This document shows, piece by piece, positions 33,743-42,555 of a stretch of 64,000 bases of DNA. The stretch covers positions 1 through 64,000 of the forward strand of contig NZ_VORT01000006.1 of NCBI RefSeq assembly GCF_007997155.1. Direction: 5' to 3'. The translations under genes and the position numbers were made by a program. The DNA is from Aequorivita antarctica. GTDB lineage: Bacteria; Bacteroidota; Bacteroidia; Flavobacteriales; Flavobacteriaceae. Under the pieces are notes generated by a model that did no database searches, was not told the DNA's origin, and was given only the letters and a program-made list of their open reading frames with translations. Positions within the stretch are counted from its first letter, which is position 1. Each line of letters opens with the position of its first letter.

Positions 33743-36283
33743 ATGAATGAAAAAAAAATAAATACACAACTTGAAAATCTTCGCAATCATGGTTGGACTA
33801 GTATGGACTTTAGAAATTGTGGATTAACTCATTTTCCCGATGAGTTATTTAAGAACCCTAACATCGTTTATATTGACTTAGGAAATGACAATGATATTGA
33901 TGAAAAATATAGAAATAAAATAGATGAAATCCCCGATGATATTAGTAAGATTAATCGACTTGCTAAACTTAATTTAGAAAATAATTCCCTATTAAAGATT
34001 AGTGACAAATTAGCCACCTTACCAAGGTTGAAAGATCTAAATCTAAGAAATAATAATCTTAAACATTTACCGGAAAAGGTTGCTAATATGACTCAATTAA
34101 GTGTGTTAGAAATCTCGGGAAATCCATTCGATATTCTACCTCCAGAAATTGCTTCACAAGGTATTGATTCAATTCGAAATTTTTTTCAAGAATTAAAAGA
34201 TCCTGATTATTTATATGAAGTTAAATTAATAATGGTGGGTGAAGGAAGAGTTGGAAAAACATCTTTATCTAATGCTTTAACTGATAAAAATTTTTCTTTA
34301 GAGGATGAAAAATCAACCGAAGGTATTAATATTCTCCAATGGAACATTCCTAATGATGAAGTCATAAAATACAATGACGCCATAAAAAGAGATTTATTGA
34401 TAAATATTTGGGATTTTGGTGGGCAAGAGATTTACCATTCAACTCACCAGTTTTTTCTCACAAAAAGATCATTGTACCTATTATTAACTGAATCTAGGAA
34501 AGAAGATAGTCATGAAGATTTTTTTTATTGGCTAAATATAATTAAAATGTTAGGTGATAAAAGCCCTGTATTAATGGTGCTTAACAAATGCGACCAACCT
34601 ATAAAAGATTTACCTATAAAGGAATATAAAAATACTTTTGACAATATTCTTGACTTTGATAAAATTTCGTTAGTTAACTGTGAACCTCATTTAACAAATT
34701 TGAATTTATTTAGGAATAAGGTAATTAAGATAGCAGCAAATTTACCCCATATTGGAAATCCTCTTCCGAAGGTTTGGGTAGACATAAGAAGAGAAATTGA
34801 AAATTTAAAATCTAATGGCAAAAATTTTATTCATCTTGAAGAATTCGAAGAATTATGTAGAACTTACTATCTCTCTCAAGAAAGGTCAGAATTTCTTTCA
34901 GATTTTTTTCATGATTTAGGAGTATTCCTTCATTTTAGAAATGATATTATCCTAAAACGGGTCATATTTTTAAACCATGAATGGGTTACCAAAGGTGTAT
35001 ATAAAATTCTTGACGATCCTATAGTAATTGAAAATAGAGGGGTATTTACAGGTCAGGATATTGAAAGAATTTGGAAAGATTCTGAACATAAACCTAGGAC
35101 TGTTGAGCTTATTTCATTAATGAAAAACACAAAGTTTGATCTGTGTTTCGAAGTAAGCGCGGAGAAATATTTAGTTCCAAGATTACTACCAGTCGATCAA
35201 ATTGAATTTGAGTGGAACGATAGTTTGACTACTGCAAAATTTGAGTTTAGATATAAGTTTATGCCAAAAGGAATTTTAGCAAGGTTAATCGTTAAGATGA
35301 ATGAAGATATTTATGAGAATAATTATTGGAGATATGGTGTTAAACTTAATTTCGATAACACTTTTGCACTTGTTAGAGAATATTATTTTGAAAACAAAAT
35401 CACTATAAGCTTATTTGGAGATTCAGTAAAGGAATATTTATTTGCTATTAGAAAGTCTTTTGCTGCAATTCATGACGATTATAATGATTTAGAAATTAAA
35501 GAAATGGTTCCATGTATTTGTAGCTATTGTGAAAAAAACAAACACCCCCATTTTTTCCCTTATAAAGTACTAAAGAAATATGAAATTAGTGGTAAGTCGA
35601 AAATTGTTTGTGATGAGTCCGTGGAAGATGTTGATATTAATGTTCTTTTAATTAATTATGGTAGAGAAATAGGAAAACGAAAAATGATCGTTTGCGAAAA
35701 TTTAAATGCTGGAATTCTAAATTCATTAGGGTTTTTAAATATTGATTTTTTACCCGAAAAAGATAGTTATACGGTATTTGGAAGAGTTCAATCTGATACC
35801 GATATAATAGGTATTAGAGATAAAGATTTTATTTTAGAATCTGAGAAAAAATCAATAGAAGCTGATTTTCCGAACTACTGTATTTTAGATTTTTATTGTA
35901 TTGAAAATTATTTATATCATCCAGAAAATGTTGAAAAATTACTATCGGAAGGATTTGAAAGGGAAAAATATATTGAAAGTATAATAGAAGATAAGAATGT
36001 AAATTTGCTGAAAATTGCAAGTAAGCTTAATAGAGCAAGGAGTACTTTTTTTGAACTTAAAATTCATGGTGAAAAATATAGAGATGAAAAAAATTCAGAA
36101 AAAATATTAGATAAACTAAGGAGTGACAATTTTTCAGATTTTTATGAATATTTCAATATGAAAGATTACAACAAAGCATATTTAAATAAATTTAATTTGA
36201 CTCAAGATGTTCTTTCTTCTACTACTTGGTTTAAGTCTAAAATAGAAGATTTGATAAATAAAAAAATTAACGTGATTAAATAA
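33743..36283 (+). CDS. LRR-Roc-COR protein with C-terminal TOPRIM/DUF4435-like domain
   Basis: The 846-residue product has leucine-rich repeats (residues ~20-145), a Roc GTPase (P-loop GEGRVGKTS at 166-174, WDFGGQE 223-229, NKCD 281-284), a COR domain (~340-560), and a Cys-containing block CICSYC (~590). A C-terminal domain (~640-800) follows, with a TOPRIM-like set: strand MIVCEN (E652), GIRDKDF (D693, D695) and YCIENYL (E721). That layout matches DUF4435, the toxin domain of PARIS AriB. I infer an LRR sensor and GTPase switch controlling a nuclease effector. The gene is clearly A+T-richer than its neighbours, is inserted between paa genes and has a -7-like TAAATTTG only 6 bp before the ATG. 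Confidence 0.82.
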   Translation: MNEKKINTQLENLRNHGWTSMDFRNCGLTHFPDELFKNPNIVYIDLGNDNDIDEKYRNKIDEIPDDISKINRLAKLNLENNSLLKISDKLATLPRLKDLNLRNNNLKHLPEKVANMTQLSVLEISGNPFDILPPEIASQGIDSIRNFFQELKDPDYLYEVKLIMVGEGRVGKTSLSNALTDKNFSLEDEKSTEGINILQWNIPNDEVIKYNDAIKRDLLINIWDFGGQEIYHSTHQFFLTKRSLYLLLTESRKEDSHEDFFYWLNIIKMLGDKSPVLMVLNKCDQPIKDLPIKEYKNTFDNILDFDKISLVNCEPHLTNLNLFRNKVIKIAANLPHIGNPLPKVWVDIRREIENLKSNGKNFIHLEEFEELCRTYYLSQERSEFLSDFFHDLGVFLHFRNDIILKRVIFLNHEWVTKGVYKILDDPIVIENRGVFTGQDIERIWKDSEHKPRTVELISLMKNTKFDLCFEVSAEKYLVPRLLPVDQIEFEWNDSLTTAKFEFRYKFMPKGILARLIVKMNEDIYENNYWRYGVKLNFDNTFALVREYYFENKITISLFGDSVKEYLFAIRKSFAAIHDDYNDLEIKEMVPCICSYCEKNKHPHFFPYKVLKKYEISGKSKIVCDESVEDVDINVLLINYGREIGKRKMIVCENLNAGILNSLGFLNIDFLPEKDSYTVFGRVQSDTDIIGIRDKDFILESEKKSIEADFPNYCILDFYCIENYLYHPENVEKLLSEGFEREKYIESIIEDKNVNLLKIASKLNRARSTFFELKIHGEKYRDEKNSEKILDKLRSDNFSDFYEYFNMKDYNKAYLNKFNLTQDVLSSTTWFKSKIEDLINKKINVIK

Positions 36284-36372
36284 ACCATTAAAATTATCCT
36301 GATTTTATAGACTAAAAGGGTTTTTCAGTTTTAATATGAGGAAATATGTTTTTAGTTCATACCATTTAAATT

Positions 36373-36978
36373 ATGATTTATTCTTTCAAAGGACATATTC
36401 CAGTAATCCACGAATCCAGTTTCGTCCATCCATTGGCGGCTGTTACAGGAAACGTGATTATTGGGAAAAACTGCTACATCGGTCCAGGTGCTGCCATTCG
36501 CGGTGATTGGGGTGAGATTATTTTAGAAGATGGCGTGAATGTACAAGAAAATTGCACCATTCATATGTTTCCTGGGAAAAGTATAGTTTTGAAAGAAAGC
36601 GCGCATGTTGGGCACGGAGCAGTGATTCACGGAGCCAATTTGGGCAGAAATTGTTTGATAGGGATGAACAGCGTAATAATGGACGATGCCGAAATTGGTG
36701 ATGAATGTATCGTTGGTGCAATGAGTTTTGTGAAAGCAGAAGAGAAATTTCCAAAACGAAAATTGATTGTTGGGAACCCCGCAAAAGCAATAAAAGATAT
36801 TTCGGATGAAATGATTGCTTGGAAAACTGCCGGAACTAGATTATACCAACAATTACCAACGGACTGCCATGAAAGTTTAAGAGAGGTGGAGCCATTGCGT
36901 GAAATTCCTCAGACTCGACCAGTTCAGGAAGATTTTTATAAAACTTTGAAAGATTTTAGAGCAAAGAACCAAGAATAA
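36373..36978 (+). CDS. paaY: Gamma-carbonic-anhydrase-fold protein PaaY
   Basis: The 201-residue left-handed beta-helix protein shows hexapeptide repeats (VIGKNCYIGPGAAIRGDWGEI, then GHGAVIHGANLGRNCLIGMNS). Putative metal-binding histidines are in HMF, HVGHG and HGA. In other bacteria PaaY is a thioesterase that complements PaaI in clearing dead-end CoA esters. It is the last recognisable paa gene and is separated from the rest by the Roco gene. Confidence 0.9.
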   Translation: MIYSFKGHIPVIHESSFVHPLAAVTGNVIIGKNCYIGPGAAIRGDWGEIILEDGVNVQENCTIHMFPGKSIVLKESAHVGHGAVIHGANLGRNCLIGMNSVIMDDAEIGDECIVGAMSFVKAEEKFPKRKLIVGNPAKAIKDISDEMIAWKTAGTRLYQQLPTDCHESLREVEPLREIPQTRPVQEDFYKTLKDFRAKNQE

Positions 36979-36984
36979 AGACCG

Positions 36985-37098
36985 ATGTCTCCCCGAGCGC
37001 AGTCGAGGGTTCATTTGAAAGATATATATTGATTAGTACACAAAAGCACTTCGACAGCCCTTCGACTGCGCTCAGGACAGGCTGCTCATTGTGACATT
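36985..37098. repeat. Two opposed TCGAG/GACTGCGCTCAGG palindromic elements
   Basis: ATGTCTCCCCGAGCGCAGTC + GAGGG (36985-37010) faces an inverted relative, CCCTTCGACTGCGCTCAGGA + CAGGCTG...TGTGACAT (to about 37098). The pair could form a large hairpin between paaY and the E2 gene. Confidence 0.7.
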
Positions 37099-37106
37099 TA
37101 TAGAAA

Positions 37107-38393
37107 ATGCAAAAAACAGAATTTAAAATGCCCAAAATGGGCGAGAGCATTAGCGAAGGAACCATCATCGAGTGGCACGTAAACGAGGGCGATACCTTTA
37201 ATGAAGGCGATATACTTTTAGAAGTAGCCACCGATAAAGTGGATAATGAAGTGCCTGCACCGTCTTCAGGAAAAATGCTTCAACATAAATATAAAGCGCA
37301 AGATGTTGTTCCTGTTGGGGATGTGATAGCTATTTTAGAGCTTTCAGGAGAAAAGGGGATTTCGAAATCTCCAAAAATCACTACTGAAAAAACTGTTGCG
37401 AAGGATATAACTTCCGAAAAACCCAAAGCACAAAAACAAGCTTCAAAACCTGCTTCATTTAAAGTAAACGAGAACGTTTTTATTTCGCCTTTGGTTGATG
37501 CTATTGCTCGTAAAAATCATATTAGTTACGAAGAGCTTGCAAGAATTTCGGGAACAGGAAAAGATGGCCGTTTGCGTAAAAGTGATGTTTCAGAATATCT
37601 GGAATTGGGTCGTCCATTTCAGTTTGCGCAAGCAGTTTCTGAGGCTTCTGGTTTTCAAATTCCCGACTTAAAATTCGACAAAGGAAAAGGCAAAATTGTT
37701 GAAATGGACAGAATGCGCCAAATGATTGCGGACCATATGGTTTTCAGCAAACACACTTCGCCTCACGTTACCGCATACGTAGAAGCAGATTTGACCGAAA
37801 TGGTAACTTGGCGAAACAAAAACAAAGATGCTTTTCAAAAAAAGCACAGTGAAAAACTTACGTTCACGCCACTATTTATTGAATGTGTTGCAAAGGCAAT
37901 TAAAGATTTTCCAATGATAAATTCCACGCTTGATGGAAAAAATATTATTGTAAAAGACGAAATAAACATTGGTATGGCAACGGCACTGCCTTCAGGAAAT
38001 TTGATTGTTCCCGTAGTAAGAAATGCCGATAAAAAAGATTTAAAAGAATTAGCTCAAGCCACCAACGAATTGGTTGGAAAATCTCGAGACAACAAATTGA
38101 AAGCTGACGATACCAAAGGAAGTACCTTCACAATTAGTAATGTGGGAACTTTCGGAAGTTTAATGGGAACGCCTATAATCAACCAACCAGAAGCGGCAAT
38201 TTTAGCAATTGGAATCATTAAAAAAAGAGCTGAGGTGATGGAACGCGAAGATGGTGATTCTATTGAAATAAGACAGATGATGTACCTTTCACTTTCCTTC
38301 GATCATAGAATAGTTGATGGATATTTAGCGGGTTCTTTTTTACGAAGAATTGCAGATTATATGGAGAAATTTGATTCAAAAAGAAAAATTTAA
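37107..38393 (+). CDS. 2-oxoacid dehydrogenase E2 (dihydrolipoamide acyltransferase)
   Basis: The 428-residue product has an N-terminal lipoyl domain (EVATDKVDNEVPAPSSG, lysine in TDK), an E3-binding domain (ISPLVDAIARKNHISYEEL then GTGKDGRLRKSDV), and a catalytic acyltransferase domain ending in LSFDHRIVDGYLAGSF with the active-site histidine. A partly degenerate linker separates the domains. It pairs with the fused E1 gene downstream. The complex could act on branched-chain 2-oxoacids or, given the location, on phenylpyruvate; the sequence alone does not decide. No E3 gene is adjacent. Confidence 0.92.
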   Translation: MQKTEFKMPKMGESISEGTIIEWHVNEGDTFNEGDILLEVATDKVDNEVPAPSSGKMLQHKYKAQDVVPVGDVIAILELSGEKGISKSPKITTEKTVAKDITSEKPKAQKQASKPASFKVNENVFISPLVDAIARKNHISYEELARISGTGKDGRLRKSDVSEYLELGRPFQFAQAVSEASGFQIPDLKFDKGKGKIVEMDRMRQMIADHMVFSKHTSPHVTAYVEADLTEMVTWRNKNKDAFQKKHSEKLTFTPLFIECVAKAIKDFPMINSTLDGKNIIVKDEINIGMATALPSGNLIVPVVRNADKKDLKELAQATNELVGKSRDNKLKADDTKGSTFTISNVGTFGSLMGTPIINQPEAAILAIGIIKKRAEVMEREDGDSIEIRQMMYLSLSFDHRIVDGYLAGSFLRRIADYMEKFDSKRKI

Positions 38394-38401
38394 AAATGTT
38401 T

Positions 38402-38421
38402 GGTCGAGCGTAGTCGAGACC
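38402..38421. repeat. TCGAG palindrome between E2 and E1 genes
   Basis: GGTCGAGCGTAGTCGAGACC, a 20-bp imperfect palindrome of the same dispersed family (GGTC/GACC ends pair). Confidence 0.7.
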
Positions 38422-38438
38422 TCATTAATAATAAATAA

Positions 38439-40499
38439 GTGAATATTTCAAAAGATATATTAAAAAAAGCATTCAAAAATCTAGTCACCGCAAAAGCGAT
38501 GACTGAGATTTATGAAGAAAATTTCAAAACCGTTTCAAAATATGTGCACGCTACTTCGCGCGGACATGAGGTGATCCAGATAGCCTTGGGAATGCAACTC
38601 CTACCACAGGATTATGCTTTTCCGTATTATCGCGATGATTCTATGTTGCTGGCAATCGGTATGAAACCCTATGAGCTGATGCTTCAGGTGTTGGCAAAGA
38701 AAGATGATCCATTTTCTGGCGGAAGAACTTATTATTGTCACCCAAGTTTACGTGATGACAACAAACCAAAAATTCCGCATCAAAGTTCAGCCACGGGAAT
38801 GCAAGCCATTCCAGCAACGGGCGTTGCGATGGGGTTTTGGTATAAAGAATCTTTTAAAACTGAATTCAAAAATGAAACTTCCGAACTTCCCATTGTTGTA
38901 TGTTCCTTGGGAGATGCTTCAGTGACCGAAGGTGAGATTGCCGAAGCCTTTCAAATGGCCGCTTTAAAACAGTTGCCAATTCTCTATTTAGTGCAAGATA
39001 ACGGTTGGGACATTTCAGCAAATGCTGCAGAAACACGTGCCCAGAACGCTTTTGAATATGCAGCAGGTTTTCACGGATTGGAAGCAGTTACAATTGACGG
39101 AACCGATTTTGAAGAAAGTTACAACACTATTCAGGATGTAATTTCAAAAATCCGAAAAGAAAGAAGACCATTTTTGGTACATGCAAAAGTTCCGTTGCTG
39201 AACCATCACACTTCCGGCGTTCGCATGGAATTTTATCGCGATGATTTAGATGAAGCGAGAACCCGCGATCCATATCCAAAGTTGAAAAAACTTTTGATTG
39301 AAAATGGTTTTTCAGAAAAAGAGCTTTCAGACATTGAAAAAATTGCAAGAAAGGAAGTTGTTGAGAGTTTGGAAAAAGCTTTAAAAGCCGAAGATCCAAA
39401 ACCAGAAGATTTATTTACGCATGATTTCGCTCCAACCGAAATTACTGAAGAAGTTGGCGAACGTTCTCCAAAAGGTGGCGAAAAAGTAGTGATGGTAGAT
39501 TGTGCGCTGTTCGCAATTGAAGAATTAATGGCGAAACACAAGGAATGTTTATTATACGGTCAAGATGTTGGTGCACGTTTGGGTGGCGTTTTTCGTGAAG
39601 CAGCAACACTAGCACAGAAATTTGGCGACAATCGTGTTTTTAATACGCCAATTCAAGAAGCATTTATTGTAGGGAGTACCGTCGGGATGAGTGCGGTGGG
39701 CTTAAAACCAATCGTAGAAGTTCAATTTGCGGATTATATTTGGCCGGGACTCAACCAACTTTTCACTGAAGTAAGCCGAAGCTGTTATCTTTCAAATGGA
39801 AAATGGCCAGTTTCAATGATTTTACGTGTGCCAATTGGTGCATACGGAAGTGGTGGGCCTTATCATTCTTCTTCCGTGGAAAGTGTGGTGACAAATATTC
39901 GCGGGTTGAAAATTGCCTATCCAAGTAACGGCGCCGATTTAAAAGGTTTGCTGAAAGCAGCATATTACGACCCCAATCCCGTTGTGATTTTTGAACACAA
40001 AGGGTTGTATTGGAGTAAAGTGAAAGGAACCAAAGGAGCAACTTCAGTAATGCCTGCAGAAGATTATATTTTGCCTTTCGGAAAAGCTTGGGTTTTACAG
40101 GAAATCTGGAAACAGGAAGAAGAGGAAACTCTTTCTATTATTACTTATGGAATGGGTGTGCACTGGGCAATGAACGCTTCAGAAGAACTTGGAATGCAGG
40201 ATAAAATTGAAGTTGTGGATCTTCGAACGCTTCATCCTTTGGATTATGAAACTGTTTTCAAAAGCGTAAAAAAGTGCGGAAAATGTTTAGTCGTAACCGA
40301 AGAACCTTCGGAAAATGGTTTTTCAAGAGGCTTGCAGGGAAGAATTCAGGAGGAATGTTTTCAGCAATTGGATGCACCCGTAATGCTAATAGGTTCTGAA
40401 AATATGCCAGCTATTCCACTAAATTCTACTTTGGAAGAAACCATGATTCCTTCTACTGAAAAAGTGAAGAAAAAGATTTTGGAAGTTTTGAACTATTGA
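38439..40499 (+). CDS. Fused 2-oxoacid dehydrogenase E1 alpha/beta
   Basis: The 686-residue product fuses E1 alpha (~1-330) and E1 beta (~345-686), as is common in Bacteroidota. Alpha shows the thiamine diphosphate motif GDASVTEGEIAEAFQMAALK...DN, plus HATSRGHEV and YRDDSMLLAIG. Beta shows YGQDVGARLGGVFREA, TPIQEAFIVGSTVGM and VVDLRTLHPLD. The start is a GTG at 38439. It decarboxylates a 2-oxoacid and hands the acyl group to the lipoyl arm of the E2 encoded just upstream. Confidence 0.92.
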   Translation: MNISKDILKKAFKNLVTAKAMTEIYEENFKTVSKYVHATSRGHEVIQIALGMQLLPQDYAFPYYRDDSMLLAIGMKPYELMLQVLAKKDDPFSGGRTYYCHPSLRDDNKPKIPHQSSATGMQAIPATGVAMGFWYKESFKTEFKNETSELPIVVCSLGDASVTEGEIAEAFQMAALKQLPILYLVQDNGWDISANAAETRAQNAFEYAAGFHGLEAVTIDGTDFEESYNTIQDVISKIRKERRPFLVHAKVPLLNHHTSGVRMEFYRDDLDEARTRDPYPKLKKLLIENGFSEKELSDIEKIARKEVVESLEKALKAEDPKPEDLFTHDFAPTEITEEVGERSPKGGEKVVMVDCALFAIEELMAKHKECLLYGQDVGARLGGVFREAATLAQKFGDNRVFNTPIQEAFIVGSTVGMSAVGLKPIVEVQFADYIWPGLNQLFTEVSRSCYLSNGKWPVSMILRVPIGAYGSGGPYHSSSVESVVTNIRGLKIAYPSNGADLKGLLKAAYYDPNPVVIFEHKGLYWSKVKGTKGATSVMPAEDYILPFGKAWVLQEIWKQEEEETLSIITYGMGVHWAMNASEELGMQDKIEVVDLRTLHPLDYETVFKSVKKCGKCLVVTEEPSENGFSRGLQGRIQEECFQQLDAPVMLIGSENMPAIPLNSTLEETMIPSTEKVKKKILEVLNY

Positions 40500-40533
40500 T
40501 TTTCCGTAACTTGTGTTCCGAAATTTAAAATCT

Positions 40534-42141
40534 ATGATTTTTCGTCTCATTTTATTTCTATTGCTAGTCCAAACAGTGGTTGCCCAAGAAGGCGTTTCCG
40601 TTTTGATGGACAGTTTGGCGCAAACTTCTTCTGAAAGTGGAAGGGCCAGATGGAGCATGGAAATTGCAGCAAAGTTGGCCAATGACGACTGGGAGCGGGC
40701 ACTTAATTATATGGATGTTGCAAAAGAAAGTGCTATAAAATCTGATTCTGAAAAAACCGTGGCGGATTTTTATAAATCACTTGGTAATATTTATTTTACG
40801 AAAGACGCGTTGGACATTGCCTTGGAGCATTATTTAAAGGCTTATGAATTCTACGAAAGTCACCCAGATTCAGACCGATTTAAACTGGAAAATAATCTCG
40901 CCATTGTCTATGCGCGTACTGATAATAATGAAAAGGCATTATTTTATTTCAGAAAAGTTTACAATTCCCAAAAGGAGAAAAGCGACACTTTAAATTTGGC
41001 TAAAATTCTCAATAATATGGGAAGTCTTTTTTTGGATAGGGAAGTAGATTCGTCTTTGGTATATTTTAAAAAGTCGCTTCAGCTTTCTCAAAACATAGCT
41101 GATCCAGATTTAAAAATGTTTCTCCATACTAATCTTGCTCGCTGCTATGTGCGGAAAGAAAATCCAAATATGGCAAAAATGTATTTTAAAGAAGCCATTG
41201 CAGATGTGGATAAGGGTGTTAACCCTCGAGGTGCTGCGTGGTTGTATAATGAACTTTCAGAATTTTATTTAAACGCCAAAATACCTGATTCCGTGGTCTA
41301 TTTTGCAGAAAAGGCGGTAAAAAATTTGGACAGTGTAGCTCCCTTTGGTTTTGAACAGCAACGAGCTGTAGGCTTTCTTTACAAAGGCTATATCGGTAAA
41401 GGTGATTTTGAAAAAGCATCTACCTATTTTGAAAAATATTGTGCCATTGGTGATACCTTGAATTTGGAAGACAAACGGGTAAATGTAGAGAAATTACTTA
41501 TTGGGGAAGAATATCGGAATAAGGAAAAAATTAGGGAGCTGGAGGAAAGTAAAAGGCAATCGCGCAACTACATTATTCTTTTGGGGCTCATTACGCTTTT
41601 ATTAATATTGGGCATGCTTTTGTACCGTTTTCGTAATAAACTGAAACGCGCCGAACTTGAAAAACAATTAGCAACAGCCAAACAAACGGAATTGAACACA
41701 AACCTCCAGCTAAAGAACAAAGAGCTTATTGGGAAAGCAATGGTGGAAATGCACCGTACCGAAATAATAGAGGATATTTTAAATGATTTAAAAGAAATAA
41801 AACTTAAAGCGGCAAAAAAAGAAACTCAAAACGCCATAGATTATATAGCTAAACGTTTAAAGCGTGATACTTCAACCAATATATGGGAAGAATTTGAACT
41901 TCGGTTTGAGCAAGTACACGAATCATTTTATGAAAACTTAACTGAAAAACATCCTGATTTAACTTCTCGCGACAAGAGGCTTTGTGCGCTTCTAAAACTA
42001 AATCTTACTTCAAAAGAAATTGCTCAAATTGCTGGATTGTCTTCAAAATCTGTTGAGAATGCCCGAACAAGGCTTCGAAAAAAGCTAGATATAACCAATT
42101 TACATACAGATTTGTCTGCATATTTATCCAATTTCGGATAA
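40534..42141 (+). CDS. TPR-repeat membrane regulator with LuxR-type HTH (second copy)
   Basis: The 535-residue product has signal peptide MIFRLILFLLLVQTVVAQ, TPR-like repeats over ~25-330, one membrane helix (YIILLGLITLLLILGMLLY), a coiled-coil linker and a C-terminal helix-turn-helix (SKEIAQIAGLSSKSVENAR). I use the ATG at 40534 because it starts the signal peptide; the in-frame GTG at 40513 precedes it. The plan is the same as the gene at 818-2665. It is the nearest upstream gene to the T9SS protein at 42556, but a regulatory link is only suggested by position. Confidence 0.85.
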   Translation: MIFRLILFLLLVQTVVAQEGVSVLMDSLAQTSSESGRARWSMEIAAKLANDDWERALNYMDVAKESAIKSDSEKTVADFYKSLGNIYFTKDALDIALEHYLKAYEFYESHPDSDRFKLENNLAIVYARTDNNEKALFYFRKVYNSQKEKSDTLNLAKILNNMGSLFLDREVDSSLVYFKKSLQLSQNIADPDLKMFLHTNLARCYVRKENPNMAKMYFKEAIADVDKGVNPRGAAWLYNELSEFYLNAKIPDSVVYFAEKAVKNLDSVAPFGFEQQRAVGFLYKGYIGKGDFEKASTYFEKYCAIGDTLNLEDKRVNVEKLLIGEEYRNKEKIRELEESKRQSRNYIILLGLITLLLILGMLLYRFRNKLKRAELEKQLATAKQTELNTNLQLKNKELIGKAMVEMHRTEIIEDILNDLKEIKLKAAKKETQNAIDYIAKRLKRDTSTNIWEEFELRFEQVHESFYENLTEKHPDLTSRDKRLCALLKLNLTSKEIAQIAGLSSKSVENARTRLRKKLDITNLHTDLSAYLSNFG

Positions 42142-42289
42142 CATATTCTACATTTTTTAAATTTCAAATAAAAATTAAATAATTGACAATCAATATTTTA
42201 ATTAAAATTGAGTGGTAATGCTATGGGTCTTTTTTTGGGTTGAGTGTTTTTGATAGGGTAAAAGATTATGCGCAACTAAGATCAAGCTA

Positions 42290-42386
42290 TACTTTTGAAA
42301 TGTCCAAAAAACAAATCTAAAACTAAAAGCATTTTAATCTGGACATTCGATCTGACCTTTAAAAAACCAAAATCTAAGGCAGGTCA
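42290..42386 (+). promoter_or_regulatory. -7 element followed by a structured leader
   Basis: TACTTTTG (42290-42297) fits a -7 element. Transcripts starting near 42303 would contain two hairpins: TGTCCA/TGGACA (42301-42345) and TGACCT/AGGTCA (42353-42386). They precede a 43-codon ORF and the T9SS gene. Stems are only 6 bp, so this is tentative. Confidence 0.4.
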
Positions 42387-42413
42387 AAAAGTTTTATACC
42401 CAAAACTATTGCA

Positions 42414-42545
42414 ATGAAACATAAATTGAAAGAAAAAACCATTTTGGACAAACTGTTGGAAAACAATACGAACAAAAAAAATGCTTTGAAAAAAATAATT
42501 CAAGAATTGGACAAAAAACAAAGCACAACTAGCAAGACAAACTAA
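42414..42545 (+). CDS. Possible small basic protein (43 aa)
   Basis: This short open frame starts MKHKLKEKTILDKLLENN and ends QSTTSKTN. It is lysine-rich and predicted helical, with no signal or membrane segment. It ends 10 bp before the T9SS gene's ATG, so it could be a small protein or a leader peptide coupled to that gene. I know of no matching family, and A-rich DNA makes chance lysine-rich ORFs common. Confidence 0.4.
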   Translation: MKHKLKEKTILDKLLENNTNKKNALKKIIQELDKKQSTTSKTN

Positions 42546-42555
42546 AACCAAAATA

